Positions 1-12,636 of a DNA stretch of 64,000 bases are shown here, piece after piece. The position numbers and the translations under genes were made by a program. Within the stretch, counting starts at the first letter, position 1, and every line of letters begins with the position of its first letter. Origin of the DNA: Homalodisca vitripennis (Eukaryota > Arthropoda > Insecta > Hemiptera > Cicadellidae); NCBI RefSeq assembly GCF_021130785.1, contig NC_060210.1, forward strand, positions 183,984,001-184,048,000, in the 5' to 3' direction. The notes under the pieces were generated by a model, which made no database searches, had not been told where the DNA came from, and saw nothing but the letters and a program-made list of their open reading frames with translations.

Positions 1-145
1 TTACTGAGTCGTTTTATTTGAAATTCCCACCAACGGTGCAAAAAAAAGGAGTGTGTAGTTGCCGTACTGGTTTTTTCTCGGTTAAGTGTGAGGGGAACCC
101 TAGGGAATTTTTCCCGCCAGCGCGCGCCACGGGCGCCGCCATCTT

Positions 146-214
146 GGTTCCCGCCGAGAAAAAGTGTTTCTTCTTCTTCTTATAGAAAAAAAAGGTTCCC
201 GCCGAGAAAAAGTG
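146..214. repeat. Direct repeat inside the CpG island
   Basis: A 21-bp sequence beginning GGTTCCCGCCGAG occurs at 146-166 and again at 194-214 (spacing 48 bp). The spacer holds a TTC/TTCTTC run and a poly-A run. It is a local duplication within the promoter-like island. Confidence 0.75.
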
Positions 215-412
215 AGGTTATGTTTACGTGGGCGCCGCCATATTGGTTTTTTTTATCACGTGATACATGGGCGCAGCCATATCGGAATTCCCTCCGTCCC
301 TCGTTTCTCCCTCACGGGGAGTGTGAGGACCCACCGAAACACCGATTTTGACACCCCAAATCACCCCAAAACACCCCAAAACACCCAGAATTCAAAGGAT
401 AAGAGTGTGAGG

Positions 413-475
413 AGGGAATTTCTCCCGCACACGAGGGAATTTTTTCCCGCACATGAGGGAATTTCTCCCTCTGCG
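413..475. repeat. Three tandem copies of a roughly 21-23-bp GC/AT unit
   Basis: GAGGGAATTT followed by a CTCCCG- or TTCCCG-type block recurs three times in a row, at about 413, 433 and 456. A related AGGGAATTTTTCCCG block lies near 103. Each unit is itself a small dyad (GGGAA...TTCCC). It lies immediately upstream of the NRF1-like site. Confidence 0.65.
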
Positions 476-560
476 CATGCGCGGCGGCGCCGCCATCTTG
501 TATCACGTGACCCCTCTCTCGACCAATCAGAGCGCGGTCCGCAAGGGGCGGAGGTTCTAC

Positions 561-2480
561 TGCTATTCTAACAATATTCCATACTAAAGGAGTATGGTAA
601 TTTTTACTAGTAGTTGCGTTTGGTAAACAGCTAGTATCTACAGTGATTACAGTTAACAAGAACGATAAAAAACGTATACCATATACGAGCGTATACTTGT
701 GTCGCCGTCAAGCGGAACAAAGTTAACGAGGTCAACCTGTCGTGAACCCACGCCCTTGTAAAATAACTTGAGTTTAAGTGCTTTATTACATCGTTTCAGA
801 TTTTACAAGCACATATCCTGCTTTATTGAGATTGGTGAAGGCATTTGCCCTTAGAAAAAATTATCGCCAGCCACACGAGTTTTGGTGGAGATTAAATTGG
901 GAAGATATCAAAAGGTCTAAAAGTATAAAATGTGAATTTTTATCAACTCATATTTTAAAGCTATACACTTAAAACCAAACATGAGACACATAAATGAATT
1001 TCAAATCATTCTCAGCTAACGACAGACAGAACTTAAAATTATTTAATTTGGGTCTCTTTGTCTGGTTACAATTTATGACTATTACTTATATATCTGATTT
1101 ATAATGTAAGAAAAATGCATTAATGCACATTTTGATCTACTGTATTCACCTCTCATTTTGACCTCCATCAACTCTAACGTGACTTACGGTTAATATCTTT
1201 TTTATTAATAATTCCTTCATCGATTTGAAGAAAAGCTAAGTTGTGTGTTTACGGGTTGCACTATGGCCCTCACTTCCTATACTATAAGGTACCTAAACAT
1301 TACATATAGTGGCAATAAAATTATTTTTATCAAATTCGCATGCTTATTTGTTTTCAAACAAAAATAAAAATCTAATTAAAAGCTTTTCACTAAATACCTA
1401 TAGAGGATAAAAACAATAAATGATCTAAGTACATATCAGTTAATTAGTACTGCTAAATTAGATATGTTCTAACACATCAAACGAATGATATAACACAAGA
1501 ATTTTCCTTATTTATTCCATATTTTGTAATTCTAACGTTACTTAATAATTTCAAGCACGACTGTATTGCAACTGTTAAATATAAATTTAAACAGACATTA
1601 TAACTTTTACATTACTATTTCTTGCACTTTAAATGTATTCAAATAAAAGTATACGTTTATATTTAAATAAATTGCTCTACTGCCATTTTATTTTAAAATA
1701 AAATACAGTAAATTTCTTAATCTCTCTGTAATCGAATACAAAATATGGATAAACCGCTCGAAGTATCATATAACAAGCTGCGCTAAGGTTTCGTATGTAT
1801 ATACTAAGGAAATGTCAAATCTCTAGTCCGATATTTCCTGTGTAGAGATAAACATACATTAACGCTACACAAAAATGGTACAGTTTTACACAATTCGAAC
1901 CTATTTCTACTAAAGTGTACAAATTATTAAAAAAATTTAAAAATAAAAATGTTAAATGATAAAAAGATTAGAATTTATTTTAAATTTATAATCAAATAAT
2001 TATTTTAGATTTTAATAACAAAACTATTTTAATTTAAACTTCAAAATTAAAAAAAAAAAAAACTTAAAACTGTTACAAATATTTCACCAGAATTAAATAC
2101 CGAAATCAATACAGACATCTAGTTCAATATTTTGGAAATTTCACGAGGAAGTAAATATAACTTCATAAAAGTAATGAAGTGAAATGAAGGTAGAATAAGA
2201 GTATCTTGCAGGAGAAAAGAATGGTTTAATTGCAGTACCCAGTGACTATTTAGTGCAGCGATAAAGAGAGAAGAACTGGGCCAGACGGTTTTAATATCCG
2301 ATAGGAGTGGTATTGGTATTTGCATTCTATCTCAATTCAGTATGTTTTAATAGTTTTGAAATTTGTATACATATTTTTTCAATTAACAGACAGTAAGTAT
2401 TTATAAATGTTCATGAGTATTTTTAACAATAGATATTATATAATTATAAATTGTAGCTGAGGGTTAAAAATACTTAAGTA
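561..2480. other. AT-rich DNA, no gene recognised
   Basis: Base composition drops sharply to AT-rich after the CpG island. Bases 585-605 hold a small dyad (CCATACT...AGTATGG). The open frames in this stretch (778-972 plus; 2119-2325 minus) are short, have no recognisable motif, and look like chance frames. If 1-560 is a promoter for the plus strand, roughly 560-775 would be the untranslated leader; nothing else supports that. Confidence 0.5.
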
Positions 2481-5209
2481 AAAAAGATCCACATCTTTTT
2501 TTCTAACATTTAAACTCCTCTAAATTTACCTTTCGAGGTAAGAACAGTCCCAGATACTGATTAGGCTTAGGGCCCGCAGATACATCATTTTGTCTAACCA
2601 TAAATATGTTGCAAACTCAATGATTTACATGAGTAGTGGCATACCCTGGGTTGAAAAATAACTTGTATTTCTATTTTAGTATACTCATTAACTATCAATT
2701 TTCTTTGTATTTCGTATCAATGTTGATTGAGTGTTTTACTAACAAAATGTTTAAACATCCAGAGCTGTAGCTAAATCTTGCTAATTGGTAGATAGGTTGA
2801 GTAATTTATTTTTACAACTTTATCAGTCTAAGAAAGACTAACCATTAAGTTTCCTGGTTCCCTAAATACTACCCATCAGTTTCTAAAACACTGGTAAACT
2901 CCCAGTTTGACTCATTTATCTCCCTTACTACATCGACAGGCAGAAATCAAATGTAGAGTTCATGTTTTAACTAAAATCCAAGCTGAGGATTCATGCTTAA
3001 ATAGTTAACAAGAGTTTTGCATGAACACCACTTTTTTCAATTGTTGCATCGATAGTATCACATTTCAAAATAAAACTTTTTAGTTTAGGTTTAATCCCTA
3101 TGCAGTATGTGTAATAGCTATATTTGAAAAACTACAGTTTCATTACTAAAAAGAGTCACAATTCAGACCATTTTCTTCTGTATTTTTACTGTAGGCTGAA
3201 GAAGTACATGGTATTATTATAACTATTCCATTAGAATCTTTATCTTGTATTTATTTTTCTCATATTGATATTTTCAAAGTATAATCTTTGAAAATTTTCC
3301 AAACTAGTGCTTTATATATTTTAAAGAATTTAAGACTTGGTTTAATACGTAACTAAAAGATTGGGATTGTCATAGACAACTAAACTGACTGCCTACTCAG
3401 TTCACAGCTTAGAAGGGATTTTAGTCTATCGATCTTGAATTCATCTACTTCATTTACTTTTTTATTATGATTGTCTTTGCCATGGCGTTGGTTTACATTT
3501 TGAAATACTTTAGTCTATAAACCTTTTTTTACCATCGATAATCATAATAAAAACCTGCAAATTGTCAGATATTTTTAAATGTTGCTGTTCTGAAAGATTT
3601 GGTGCACGTGACAATTTTTATAATTTCTTATGTAAATTTAATTATTCTACACATTAAAAGACAGTCTCTGAAATACATTTTAATACAAATTTGTATGCAA
3701 TGCCAAATGAATTTTCGTATAGTAAATTTATAATTTCCCTCTATGTATGTATATCGAAATTAAAACTTACAGGCATAACTAATACATTGTATGCAACATT
3801 TAATTGAAAGTATGATTGCGAATGAGATAACTGTCGTCTTCAGTGAAAGAGACATTGATGATGACAGAAGTAATCATTTCATATTCTGAGAGTTGCCACT
3901 CCTCCCTCTGTTTGACATGAAATCACAAGTTAGTTTTAAACTTAAAATGGTACAATACTGAAGAGAACAAACTTAGTTTATTATTACCAGAAAGTTGTCA
4001 CCTACTGAAACTCATCACTGATTTTCTTTGACAGAAAAGCATAAGTTGGATTTGGGAACACAGGCTTGTCAAGAACGAAAGGTCATTCAAGAGGATAAAT
4101 CTAACTTTGTTGTCACCTGAAAGTTGCTACTGAGTGAAACTCATCCCTGAAGGAAACTTTGTTCATAACTGAGCTTTCTTGACTCTTTACACAGGGTTGC
4201 ATTTCTAACACTCATAATAAACAAATTGTGGTTCTACACAATAATTAGTGATAATTTATTCGCTGTCAAACAAATTCATTTTGGAAATCCAAAATATGAA
4301 ATTCGTCCATCCAAAATTTATATTATTAATATTTTCTGTTTTAGGCTAGTAAAATAATAGTGACATTATTGTTTGTTTAATAAATTCTTGTTACTATTAA
4401 TGCACAATAAAATATCAACAATATCACTTTTAATTTCATTTAGATACATTGATCAAAATTTGTGTATATCTAAGTAACAAAATAATACATTCCAAATTGA
4501 AATAAGTATAAAATTTAATTATTTTTAAAAATTAATAAATCACTGATTTTGGCGTATTAAGCGGTGTTAAAGATGTCTGAACAAGCTGCATTGAAGATAA
4601 TAACAAGTTCCTTCCTCTCAAATTCTGATTCTAACAATATCCTATAGAAATATAGGACTTAGGAACTGCACTACCTGAATCTGTTGAGATATATTGTATG
4701 GTGTAATATAAGGGTTGAACTTATGTGTCCCCAAAATGTAAAATGCACCAATGCACTTAATTAGTAATAAGTGTGTCTTTAAAAAGGGGAATGTGGAAGT
4801 GGACATGTTTAGTCACCGGTACTGAGAATGATTGAAGCTCACATACCAGCAATCAGAATGTACAATTAGTTATCTTATCACACGCTACAAAATTTAAACT
4901 TTATGTTAAACCTAATTTTATTTTCTTTCTTGGGGTAACAGGAAGTTTGACACACGATATATCGAGTTACAGGCTTCGCTGAGATAGCAAGGAAAATTTC
5001 ATTAACTGAAATTGTTTTTGTAAAATTAAAATTGTGACTTAATAGTATTCAGTTTATTTACAAATTTATTTATAGTGCTATTTTCTCTTTTCCATCATGG
5101 TTACTCATGAGACCGATGTATGGACGTTCGCTTAGGCTTAATATAGTAAAATAATTAGCCGAACCCTATAAAGGAACATGCACTATTAAACCCAATGTTA
5201 CACATTTGC

Positions 5210-5420
5210 GAGAAAAAATGAAGCTTCGTGCAAAAATTAAAGTCTATGGGTCAGTTTCTTCTGGAGATATCGTTCTCACAAACACAAAGATGGCAGACAG
5301 AAGTGAATATTTTCCAGCCCCTCGCTATAGCTCAGCCATTACTTTGAAGAAATAAGACATTATTTAATATGTAAATGGCAGTCTATATTAAATATAGACT
5401 GAATTGATCGCTTTGCACCT
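5210..5420. repeat. Dispersed repeat copy (shared with about 51,480)
   Basis: A block around AATGAAGCTTC, continuing through GTGCAAA, CTATGGGTCAG and a later CTCAGCC block, resembles 51,480-51,605 in the same orientation. The length and ends of the family are not clear from two copies. Confidence 0.45.
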
Positions 5421-6059
5421 CCGTTACACTTCATATACAGCCAGATTATTCTTCAACAGTGAAGCTGCAAATTATCTAGATTTGATTGTGTTATCACTTT
5501 TGGACGCAGTGTAAATGTGAATATTTAAATGGTAGTGTATTGAAATAAATAACGATATTGGTAAAGGTTTTCGCCTACCCTCTTGATAACCATGATGTCT
5601 TACTATTTTTATGTATATGACTCAATGACTAATACTGTATCTGTTAGTTTATTTTAGAATGATACGGTACAAGTAATACCCTACCACTGGTCATTATCTC
5701 TTTATTAATTATGTATTATGTCACTTGAGAGCAAACCCGAAGAGACTGCGATTGTTCTTTTTCCAGATTTGTAGGATGTAATTTAAAAACACCACCAACA
5801 GAAATGTTACGAGGCATTTAAATCGAATTTATTGAAGTAAAACTACAAGTAATCACGATTTAGGGGCATTAATTTCAATTTATTTCAATATTTATAACAT
5901 TCTGCAACTACCTATTTCAGAATATAACGGACTCGCCAATTTTACTGATTTGTTCATTAATAAACCATCGAGTTTTACATACGTTGATAGATAGTTAATC
6001 TATGATATTAATTAGTGTAATTATTGGACACCGTTACCATAAAATGGAACTGACTAATA

Positions 6060-6345
6060 ATGAATAAATATTAGGTTACAAAAGGCATGTCTGGTTTCAT
6101 AACAATACAAGCTACGATGTCATCGTGGCTTTCAAAGTTTGGCAAACATTAATTTGTTCAACATATAAATGTATAAATAATTTCCCCATTTTCTTAGCAC
6201 TTCACTCAAGAAGCAAAGACGGTGTGATTCACCAAAACAAGAATAGCGTTTGTGTGGAGACTTTTCTGATGAGAAGCACGTTTTTCATTGAGCTCAAGGA
6301 TCATTGATCTCATTCTCTCAGAAACTCTGCAGTACGAATCAATAA
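6060..6345 (+). repeat. Repeat family C, copy 1
   Basis: One of four copies of a roughly 250-bp sequence whose landmarks are CACTTCACTCAAG, GGTGTGATT, AAAACAAGAAT and AAGCACGTTT. Other copies are at 10,790-11,060 (plus), 39,420-39,690 (minus) and 57,455-57,640 (plus). The short open frames at 6,125 and 57,469 overlay this repeat and are not considered genes. Confidence 0.65.
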
Positions 6346-7640
6346 ATAAAATATCAAAAATGTAAATGTTGAATGGAGATCTCACCTGTAATTAAATATA
6401 TTAAGAATATTTTTAAAAAGTAATGTAAATTATAAAGTTATATTCTAGTTCAGCATTTAATCCACAGACCCTCCAATAGCGAGGCAGGTAGACCGCTTGC
6501 TAGGATTGTTTTGCTCAGCATTACTAATCCACGTAAAAGCCTTGCTCGATGTCGCTTGATTCTGATAGCAACTGATATTAATTTAATTAAAATTTAACTA
6601 AAATTAATATTATGTAAAATTTAAGATCTACAGTAGAAACCTTTATTGAGATATGTATCTACACGACCACAATTTTATTTATATAGTAGGGTTTCAGAAC
6701 AGAGTATTTTAAAATCGTTAATGGATCTCATTAAATTCTGGTTGATTTTTTTTAGAAAAATTGCTTCGAATAAACTACGCAGATTGGTCTAATATTGTTT
6801 AATTGTAGAATATATCATTCTGGATAGTATTTATAGTATACGCTGTATAATGTAGTGACATCCACTATCCGTTCCGATGTGGACTCTTAAAGAAATAATA
6901 AAATGAGAAGCTACAAGCTTTTCAAATCTCGTGTTGCAGTAGATCATGTGTAATATCATGGATTAATAGAGCAAGATATGAGATTGTTTTATAAAGTTGG
7001 ATTATATGACAACAAGAGTGGTTATAGCATATGTTTAAAAGAATTTATCAAGAAGTTTTTACTTGAAATTAAACAATTACATGGATATACACCAATTATT
7101 GCATTTTCAAAATTCAAGCTTAAATCAATGAAATTTTCTACAAATGGTGCAATAAATATACCGAATTTGAATATCATAAAATATTATAAACTCTATTAGG
7201 GTAATAAGCTCAATATTTTGGCAGTAACATAAGAGGAAGTGTACAAGGGCTAAACTTAAAAATTTTAGATGAAGGTAAAATTATGGAAAGAAAATTAAAG
7301 GTAAAAGAAGAGTAACTTGGACATGCAACCTAAAATAACCATTTTACTGCGGTTCACGGCAACTATTTAGGACAGTAATGACGAGAAAAGGGAATGTAAT
7401 TTTCAAAATCCGATTAAAGTCAAAATACTGATAAGACCTAATTTCATATGTTCTATTTGAATGGTTGAGAAATTCATATCGAGACTTAGTTTCAATAAAT
7501 TAAAATATTTTGTTTAAAATATTACTTTGTTTTATTTAAATGATAGCTGTATATTTTTACTTGTTCTGCTAGTACACTTCTCAATTAATGAAGTTACTAA
7601 GTTGTGCCTTAAAGTTAAAAAGCTTAAGAACCAAATATCC
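6346..7640. other. AT-rich spacer between the two duplicated segments
   Basis: No RNA gene, recognisable protein motif or clear repeat is seen. The 73-codon frame at 6,978-7,199 is Lys/Ile/Phe-rich with no recognisable motif and is best read as a chance frame in AT-rich DNA. Confidence 0.45.
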
Positions 7641-8144
7641 ACTAACTGTTTGAACGTTTTTAAACTCCACTAAATTTATCTTTCAAGGTAAGAACAGTTC
7701 TAGACACTGATTTGGCTTCAGGCTCGCAGACACAATATCTTAGACTCCAGACCTGTTGTAAACACAATGATTTATAATTTTAAGTGGCTTGCCAAGATTA
7801 AAAACTAAAGTTCAATTTATTTTCAAATATTTGTATTTGAATTATCTATCCATACTTTTGTATTTCTAGTATATATTTTTATTTCTAAATGTTCACGAAT
7901 ACTTATAAAACTAGTTCAAAGAGAAAATATTTACAAAGGTAGGCAATATATTTCACACCCGATAGAGGCACAGACACGTTATAACATGTTTCAACCAAAC
8001 AGTTGTTCTTTGACTGCAATTTGAAGAAATGAAGTACCGTAATGAGTCTGTGGCTAAAACCAGTGCAATAAAAACATTGTACCAGAAGATAAATTCAAAT
8101 GCGAGAGGTACATATTTTTACGATAAGGGATACGATAGTAATTA

Positions 8145-8255
8145 AATATATAAGCATTGATATCATTTCTAGACTGAACCAAGAAAATGTAATGATATAG
8201 CGAACATGGACTGGGAAGCAGGAACTCATACTGCCCTGTATCGGGTTTACTGATA
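8145..8255 (+). repeat. Repeat family D, copy 1
   Basis: Resembles 17,125-17,240 in the same orientation: shared blocks include ATGATATAGCGAACATGGA versus ACGATATAGTGGACATGGA, then TGGGAA and a GTATTATA/GTATCGGG region. Short, diverged, unclassified. Confidence 0.5.
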
Positions 8256-10789
8256 TTCACTCTTTCGAAAAACGTGTACCAAGGTTACAAATAAAGCGAC
8301 CCGGTTGGTCTGCTAAGTAGACATAAATTTCCTCGTTCACATTAATTAAACAAATCGCAATTTATCATTAGCAAACCAGGACGGAGTTTGAAAATGTCAT
8401 GCCTTTTTGTTTTTATGTGTACGTCAACGTATTTAGTCCTGTGATCCCGAGGTAGATACTTTTCTTAATTTTAGTGGGATTCTCAGCCCGAAGCTATATA
8501 CTCATATGTACCTGTATTATGTCCCAAAGGTTATATTGTAAGAATCATGCAATTGAACATAACCAGAATTATTAGAAATTTTTTATTCGATTTATTCCTA
8601 AAAATATGAAAAATCCTTAATAAACAAAAAAGATAAGAAAGAAGTGAATTCGTTACTTGAATTATAAAGCAATATTCTAGTTAAGTATATAATTATAGAT
8701 TGTTTTCTGTACACAAAAATGTATTTGTCAACTAAAAATTTTAAATTTCTCCATGTCTTGTTTATGTAATTGGGTTCATAGACATTAAACCGAATGTCAT
8801 ATTACTTATGGATAAACGTTAGTAAAGCATTTCGATTTTATTCTTTGTTCACGTTGAAGAACCGACAAAGTTAATAGCTCTGAAATGTTTATTAAATCTT
8901 AAATTTGTTTTTTTTCTTTATTTATAAATGTATTTACTAGTTACTATTTATTAAAATTATCATATGTATTTGTCATACTGTTGGTTTTAAGTTTCGAAAT
9001 AATAACCTTTCTTCTACTTTGGTCATTTACAATTTTTCTCACAGTTTGTTTGACAGGAAAGCATGCCTTTGAATTGGGAACAATGATTTGTCAAGAACGG
9101 AAGGTAATTCAAGAGGATAATTCTGAGCTTATCGTCACCTGAAAGAAACAAACTACATAAAAACTAGAAAAATTGTCAAATATCTTCTTTTATTGTTTTA
9201 AAGGATTTGACGCTGTGCGTGTGTGTATTAAAATAGGGCTGTGTTCATCGTTGTTTACATTAATTAAATAACTAAATGAATTAAGAGACTACCTCTGAAA
9301 ACATGTAATGATACAAATTTCATGCAATACCAACAGATTTGTTTTGCATTAAATCTATAGCTACCTGAGTTAATTCATGTAAAAAATAACAAAATATACA
9401 GGAATAGTTTTTTTTTTATTTTACCCTGTTAAAAAACAGTGCGTATGGAAACAAATATTTTTCTTAAATTTAAGACACTTGAAGAAGATAGAAGTAATCA
9501 TTTTGTCATTTGAAGTTGCCCCTGACTGAGATTCCTTACTAAATTCGTTTGACATTAAATCACAAGCTTTATTTGAAACAGGGAGTCGTAAACTTAATAG
9601 AAGAGCAATTCTGAAGAGTACAAACTTTAATATTACAAGAAAGTTGTCACCTACTGAAACTCATCACAAATTTGTTTGACAGGAAAGCATAACTTGGAAT
9701 TGGGAACAAAGACTCGTTAAGAACGGAAGGTTATTCAAGAGGATAAATCTAAGTTTATTGTCATCTGAAAGTTGCCATGGACGGAAACTCATCAGTGAAG
9801 GAAACTTTGTCCATAAACTTAACATTGATCTCTCGACTATTGTCATAAGCTGCATTTCACTCTCCACTAAAGGAAATTGGTAATTTAGTACAGCAATGAG
9901 TGCTAATTTAGTATGTTATTCGCTATGAAACAAGTCACTCATTAAAGTCCCATATCCGTCACTACCAAAATTACATTAGTATCTTTTGCGGTTTTCTGTA
10001 TTTATTAATAGTGACAGTATAGTTGAAGTTTCATTAAAATGATTATCCTTTCTTTTATAATTCAAAAATACAGTTACACTAATATAACTTTTAATAATTT
10101 TGTATAACTTTTACCAAATTTTTGTACTTCTTAAGTAACGAATATTTATTTATGAATTTGTTATCTTGCCACAGGCACTCAACTTTCAGATTATCTAAAT
10201 TTTGATTTTTTTTGCTGAAGTAATGATGATTGAGCCTCAAAACGTGCCACGTCACAGGCTTCGCTAAGACTATTACAATAGTTGATAGTAAAATGTAAAT
10301 ATGAAATACCAAATTTTTAATATTCTTTAATTAATTTAAAATTGCATATAAAATATCAAATATACTATATTACATAGTAAAAGACAAATTATTAGTTCCA
10401 TTTATTATCAGCTACTTAATAACCGACAAGTAATGTCGAGTATTGGGCTTCAATATTAATATATTCCTTTTAAAACAATCTGCCTAATATCCTTTTGCAG
10501 AATATAATTGGTTTTATGCAAGTGACTGTGTCACTTGATTTTCATAATTCAACAACCATTGACAACTAAAAAAGGTGCAAAAAACTGTATGTTGCACATA
10601 AAAGTTGATTCTAAAAATAAGGTTTTTTTTGTATATTAGTAGTAGAAATTAAAAAAATAAATACTTTCATCAGATTTTATTTAGCAGACCATATTTTACA
10701 GTAAACACTGTAATCAGATAATAAAATGTAATATACAACTTGACAAATAATAGTCTGATTGTGTGTAACTAAATAACTATGAATAAATA

Positions 10790-11060
10790 TTTAGTTATAA
10801 CGAAACTAGTTGTGTTGTAATTACGGCTGCTGTAGTTTCAGCAAGCATTCATTTGTTCGCGTCCAATGATTTGTACCCACCGTGATGAAATTAAGTTTTC
10901 CATATGGTTACCATTTCACTCGAGCTGGAAGGTTAGTGTGATTTGCCGAAATAAACATGGAATCTGTTAGGTCATACTTTCTAATGGGAAAGCACGTATC
11001 TCAGTCCAATAAGGATCTTATTTCCTCATAGACCTCTTCCTGTACGATTCATTTCATAAA
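10790..11060 (+). repeat. Repeat family C, copy 2
   Basis: Shares GCAAGCATTCATTTGTTC, TTACCATTTCACTC, GTGTGATTTGC and GGGAAAGCACGT with the inverted copy at 39,420-39,690. It lies at the distal end of duplicated segment 2, as copy 1 does in segment 1. Confidence 0.7.
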
Positions 11061-12005
11061 ATAGCTGGATGCTAAAATGTTAGATGAGAACTTTAAGCTC
11101 TAATCACCAAAAAGATTTAGATAATTGGAATAACTTACCAACATTTAGCCATACTCTAATGGGGTATTTAATTATAAATCGTTAACTACATACAGGGATA
11201 TATTTGATTTAAAAAATCTAAATTCCTCTCTAACAACACTATTAAATAGACACTAAACCGGAATGCGTTATTAGAGGCAAAATATATGAAACACTTAGAT
11301 TTTACTGCACGTTAAAGAACCGATATTATTGAATAATAAATGGCTTTGAAAATGTTACTATTATTTAAGACCTTTTTTATAGTGTGTATATCTTATATCT
11401 TAAAAAAGTTCGAATTAACAAATTCTTCATTTGGTAATACATTGTTGAATTTGATTTAAACACTGATTACCTTATGGCAAAATTATTCGAAATTTGCAGT
11501 TAGTTTCGATTTAAGGTATTGTCTGTTTTTGTAATATGAGTAGCAAAAAGCCATAAAGAGTTCCAGATGAATATTTTCACACACTTTGGCTTGTCCCCAG
11601 GCCCTTAAGTGAGGTTATTTCTAAATTCAGGGATAAGAGTAATTAGGTATTATATGAATTCCGAGAATAGTTTTTTTAAAATTTTATGTTAACAAATGTA
11701 TTCGTTCTCGAGTATCATGAAGATCATAATGTTTCGCAAACACTCAGACAAATGACGTGTGATATGTAAAAATAACCAATGAATTTTGTACAAAAATTAC
11801 TAATTGTTCTCGTCACCGAATCTCGTCACGAAGTTGTATAATACGTAAAAGAATAATTTAAACAATGAAGTTTAAAAGAATTTACTAAAGTTTTGATTTG
11901 GAGGGTTATATTCGGGACGAAAAATAGAAATACGAGTAAATACCATATCAAATTTTTAAAGATCATAATTTTCAATAAAGGTATTGCGTTAGATTTATTT
12001 CCCGA
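11061..12005. other. AT-rich DNA, no gene recognised
   Basis: No supported feature. Part of 11,160-11,340 resembles 8,690-8,870 (the AAGAACCGA block and the preceding AT-rich text), suggesting another copy of a decayed repeat. Confidence 0.4.
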
Positions 12006-12009
12006 CCTC

Positions 12010-12540
12010 TAGGTCGGTCAAAATTTGCCTTTCAACACGATAAACACGGAAAATTGTCAATGCGTAACAAATTAATTTTAACACTTAATGGTTTTGCGCC
12101 CAAACCATTGATGTTATGGAAAAAACATTACTAGACATATTTTGTAGTTCACTACATTTTATAATTTTTCTATAAAATTTATTTTGAGCTATGACCAACG
12201 ATTTGGCCACTATCGAGCCTGGAGGCTAAATTTGTACGTGCAAATTACAACAATTTTACACATAATCGAGTTTTGTGGTCAAACCGGCGGACAAAGATGA
12301 AAAAGTCATAAAATATGTTTTACAGTTCACTTTGTTTCCGATCAAAAATGGCTGGTCAGATTGGAGCTAGCTCTAACCGTACGCCCCCTATTGAGCCTGT
12401 AAGGGTGAAAAGTGCTAAATCTTTTTACGACTTTTCATTCGACCGTAAAGGCCGGTTTTCATTCTTTTTCTGCTGGTTTGAAGGTAATAGCACAATTACG
12501 TGAGTGCAAAATTTCGTGTTTCCAAGCACTTCTAGAAGTG
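12010..12540. repeat. Degenerate tandem repeat, period about 179 bp
   Basis: The block GGTTTTGCGCCCAAACC at about 12,090 corresponds to GAGTTTTGTGGTCAAACC at about 12,268. The following text (an AT-rich stretch, then GTAGTTCACT at 12,144 and CAGTTCACTTTG at 12,323, then GAGCCTGGAGG and GAGCCTGTAAGG) keeps the same spacing. Two units are clear and a third partial unit is possible. The short frame at 12,315-12,503 overlays this repeat. Confidence 0.5.
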
Positions 12541-12636
12541 GGTTAGAATTTTTATATCAACGCACTGACTGATAAAAATTAGTCAGTCAGTGATTTACAT
12601 TTAAATAGACTATTGTTCTGACTCAAATAAAGTGCT

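Larger units (their letters stand above)
1..560. promoter_or_regulatory. CpG-rich, TATA-less promoter-like island
   Basis: This stretch is clearly richer in G, C and CpG than the AT-rich DNA around it. Seen directly: TGCGCATGCGCGG at 472-484 (NRF1-type site), GCGCCGCCATCTTG at 487-500 (YY1-type, on the minus strand), CACGTG at 504-509 and 257-262 (E-box), CCAAT at 523-527 (NF-Y type) and GGGGCGG at 545-551 (GC box). There is no TATA box. This combination is known from housekeeping promoters of animals; that it acts as one here is inference. The YY1-type sites lie on the minus strand, which favours minus-strand transcription leaving the window, but the CCAAT/GC-box order also fits plus-strand transcription. 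No first coding exon is recognised on either side. Part of it could instead be a repeat, since several motifs recur within it. Confidence 0.5.
2500..6345. repeat. Segmental tandem duplication, copy 1
   Basis: Collinear with 7,650-11,060. Matching landmarks seen by eye: 2,510-2,645 (matches 7,655-7,795), 3,720-4,180 (matches 9,290-9,830, including GAAACTCATCAC and CAAGAGGATAA blocks), 4,255-4,370 (matches 9,910-10,030), the ACAGGCTTCGCT block near 4,965 (matches 10,255), 5,840-5,970 (matches 10,420-10,560) and 6,060-6,345 (matches 10,790-11,060). All are in the same orientation and order. Divergence is high, with many indels, so the event is old. The unit has no long open frame. It could be a multi-kb transposon that landed twice rather than a true segmental duplication. 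Confidence 0.6.
7650..11060. repeat. Segmental tandem duplication, copy 2
   Basis: Second copy of the 2,500-6,345 segment, with the same order and orientation of at least six landmark blocks (listed there). Spacing between landmarks varies by several hundred bases between copies, showing accumulated insertions and deletions. A sub-block (GACAGGAAAGCAT...CAAGAGGATAA) occurs twice within this copy, at 9,050-9,145 and 9,675-9,770, so there was a further local duplication. Confidence 0.6.

Noticed and set aside
164..571. 135-codon and overlapping frames in the CpG island
   Set aside because: Frames are open because the island is GC-rich with few stops; proteins are low-complexity and overlap on both strands.
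12315..12503. 62-codon frame near 12.3 kb
   Set aside because: It lies inside the 179-bp degenerate tandem repeat and has no known motif.
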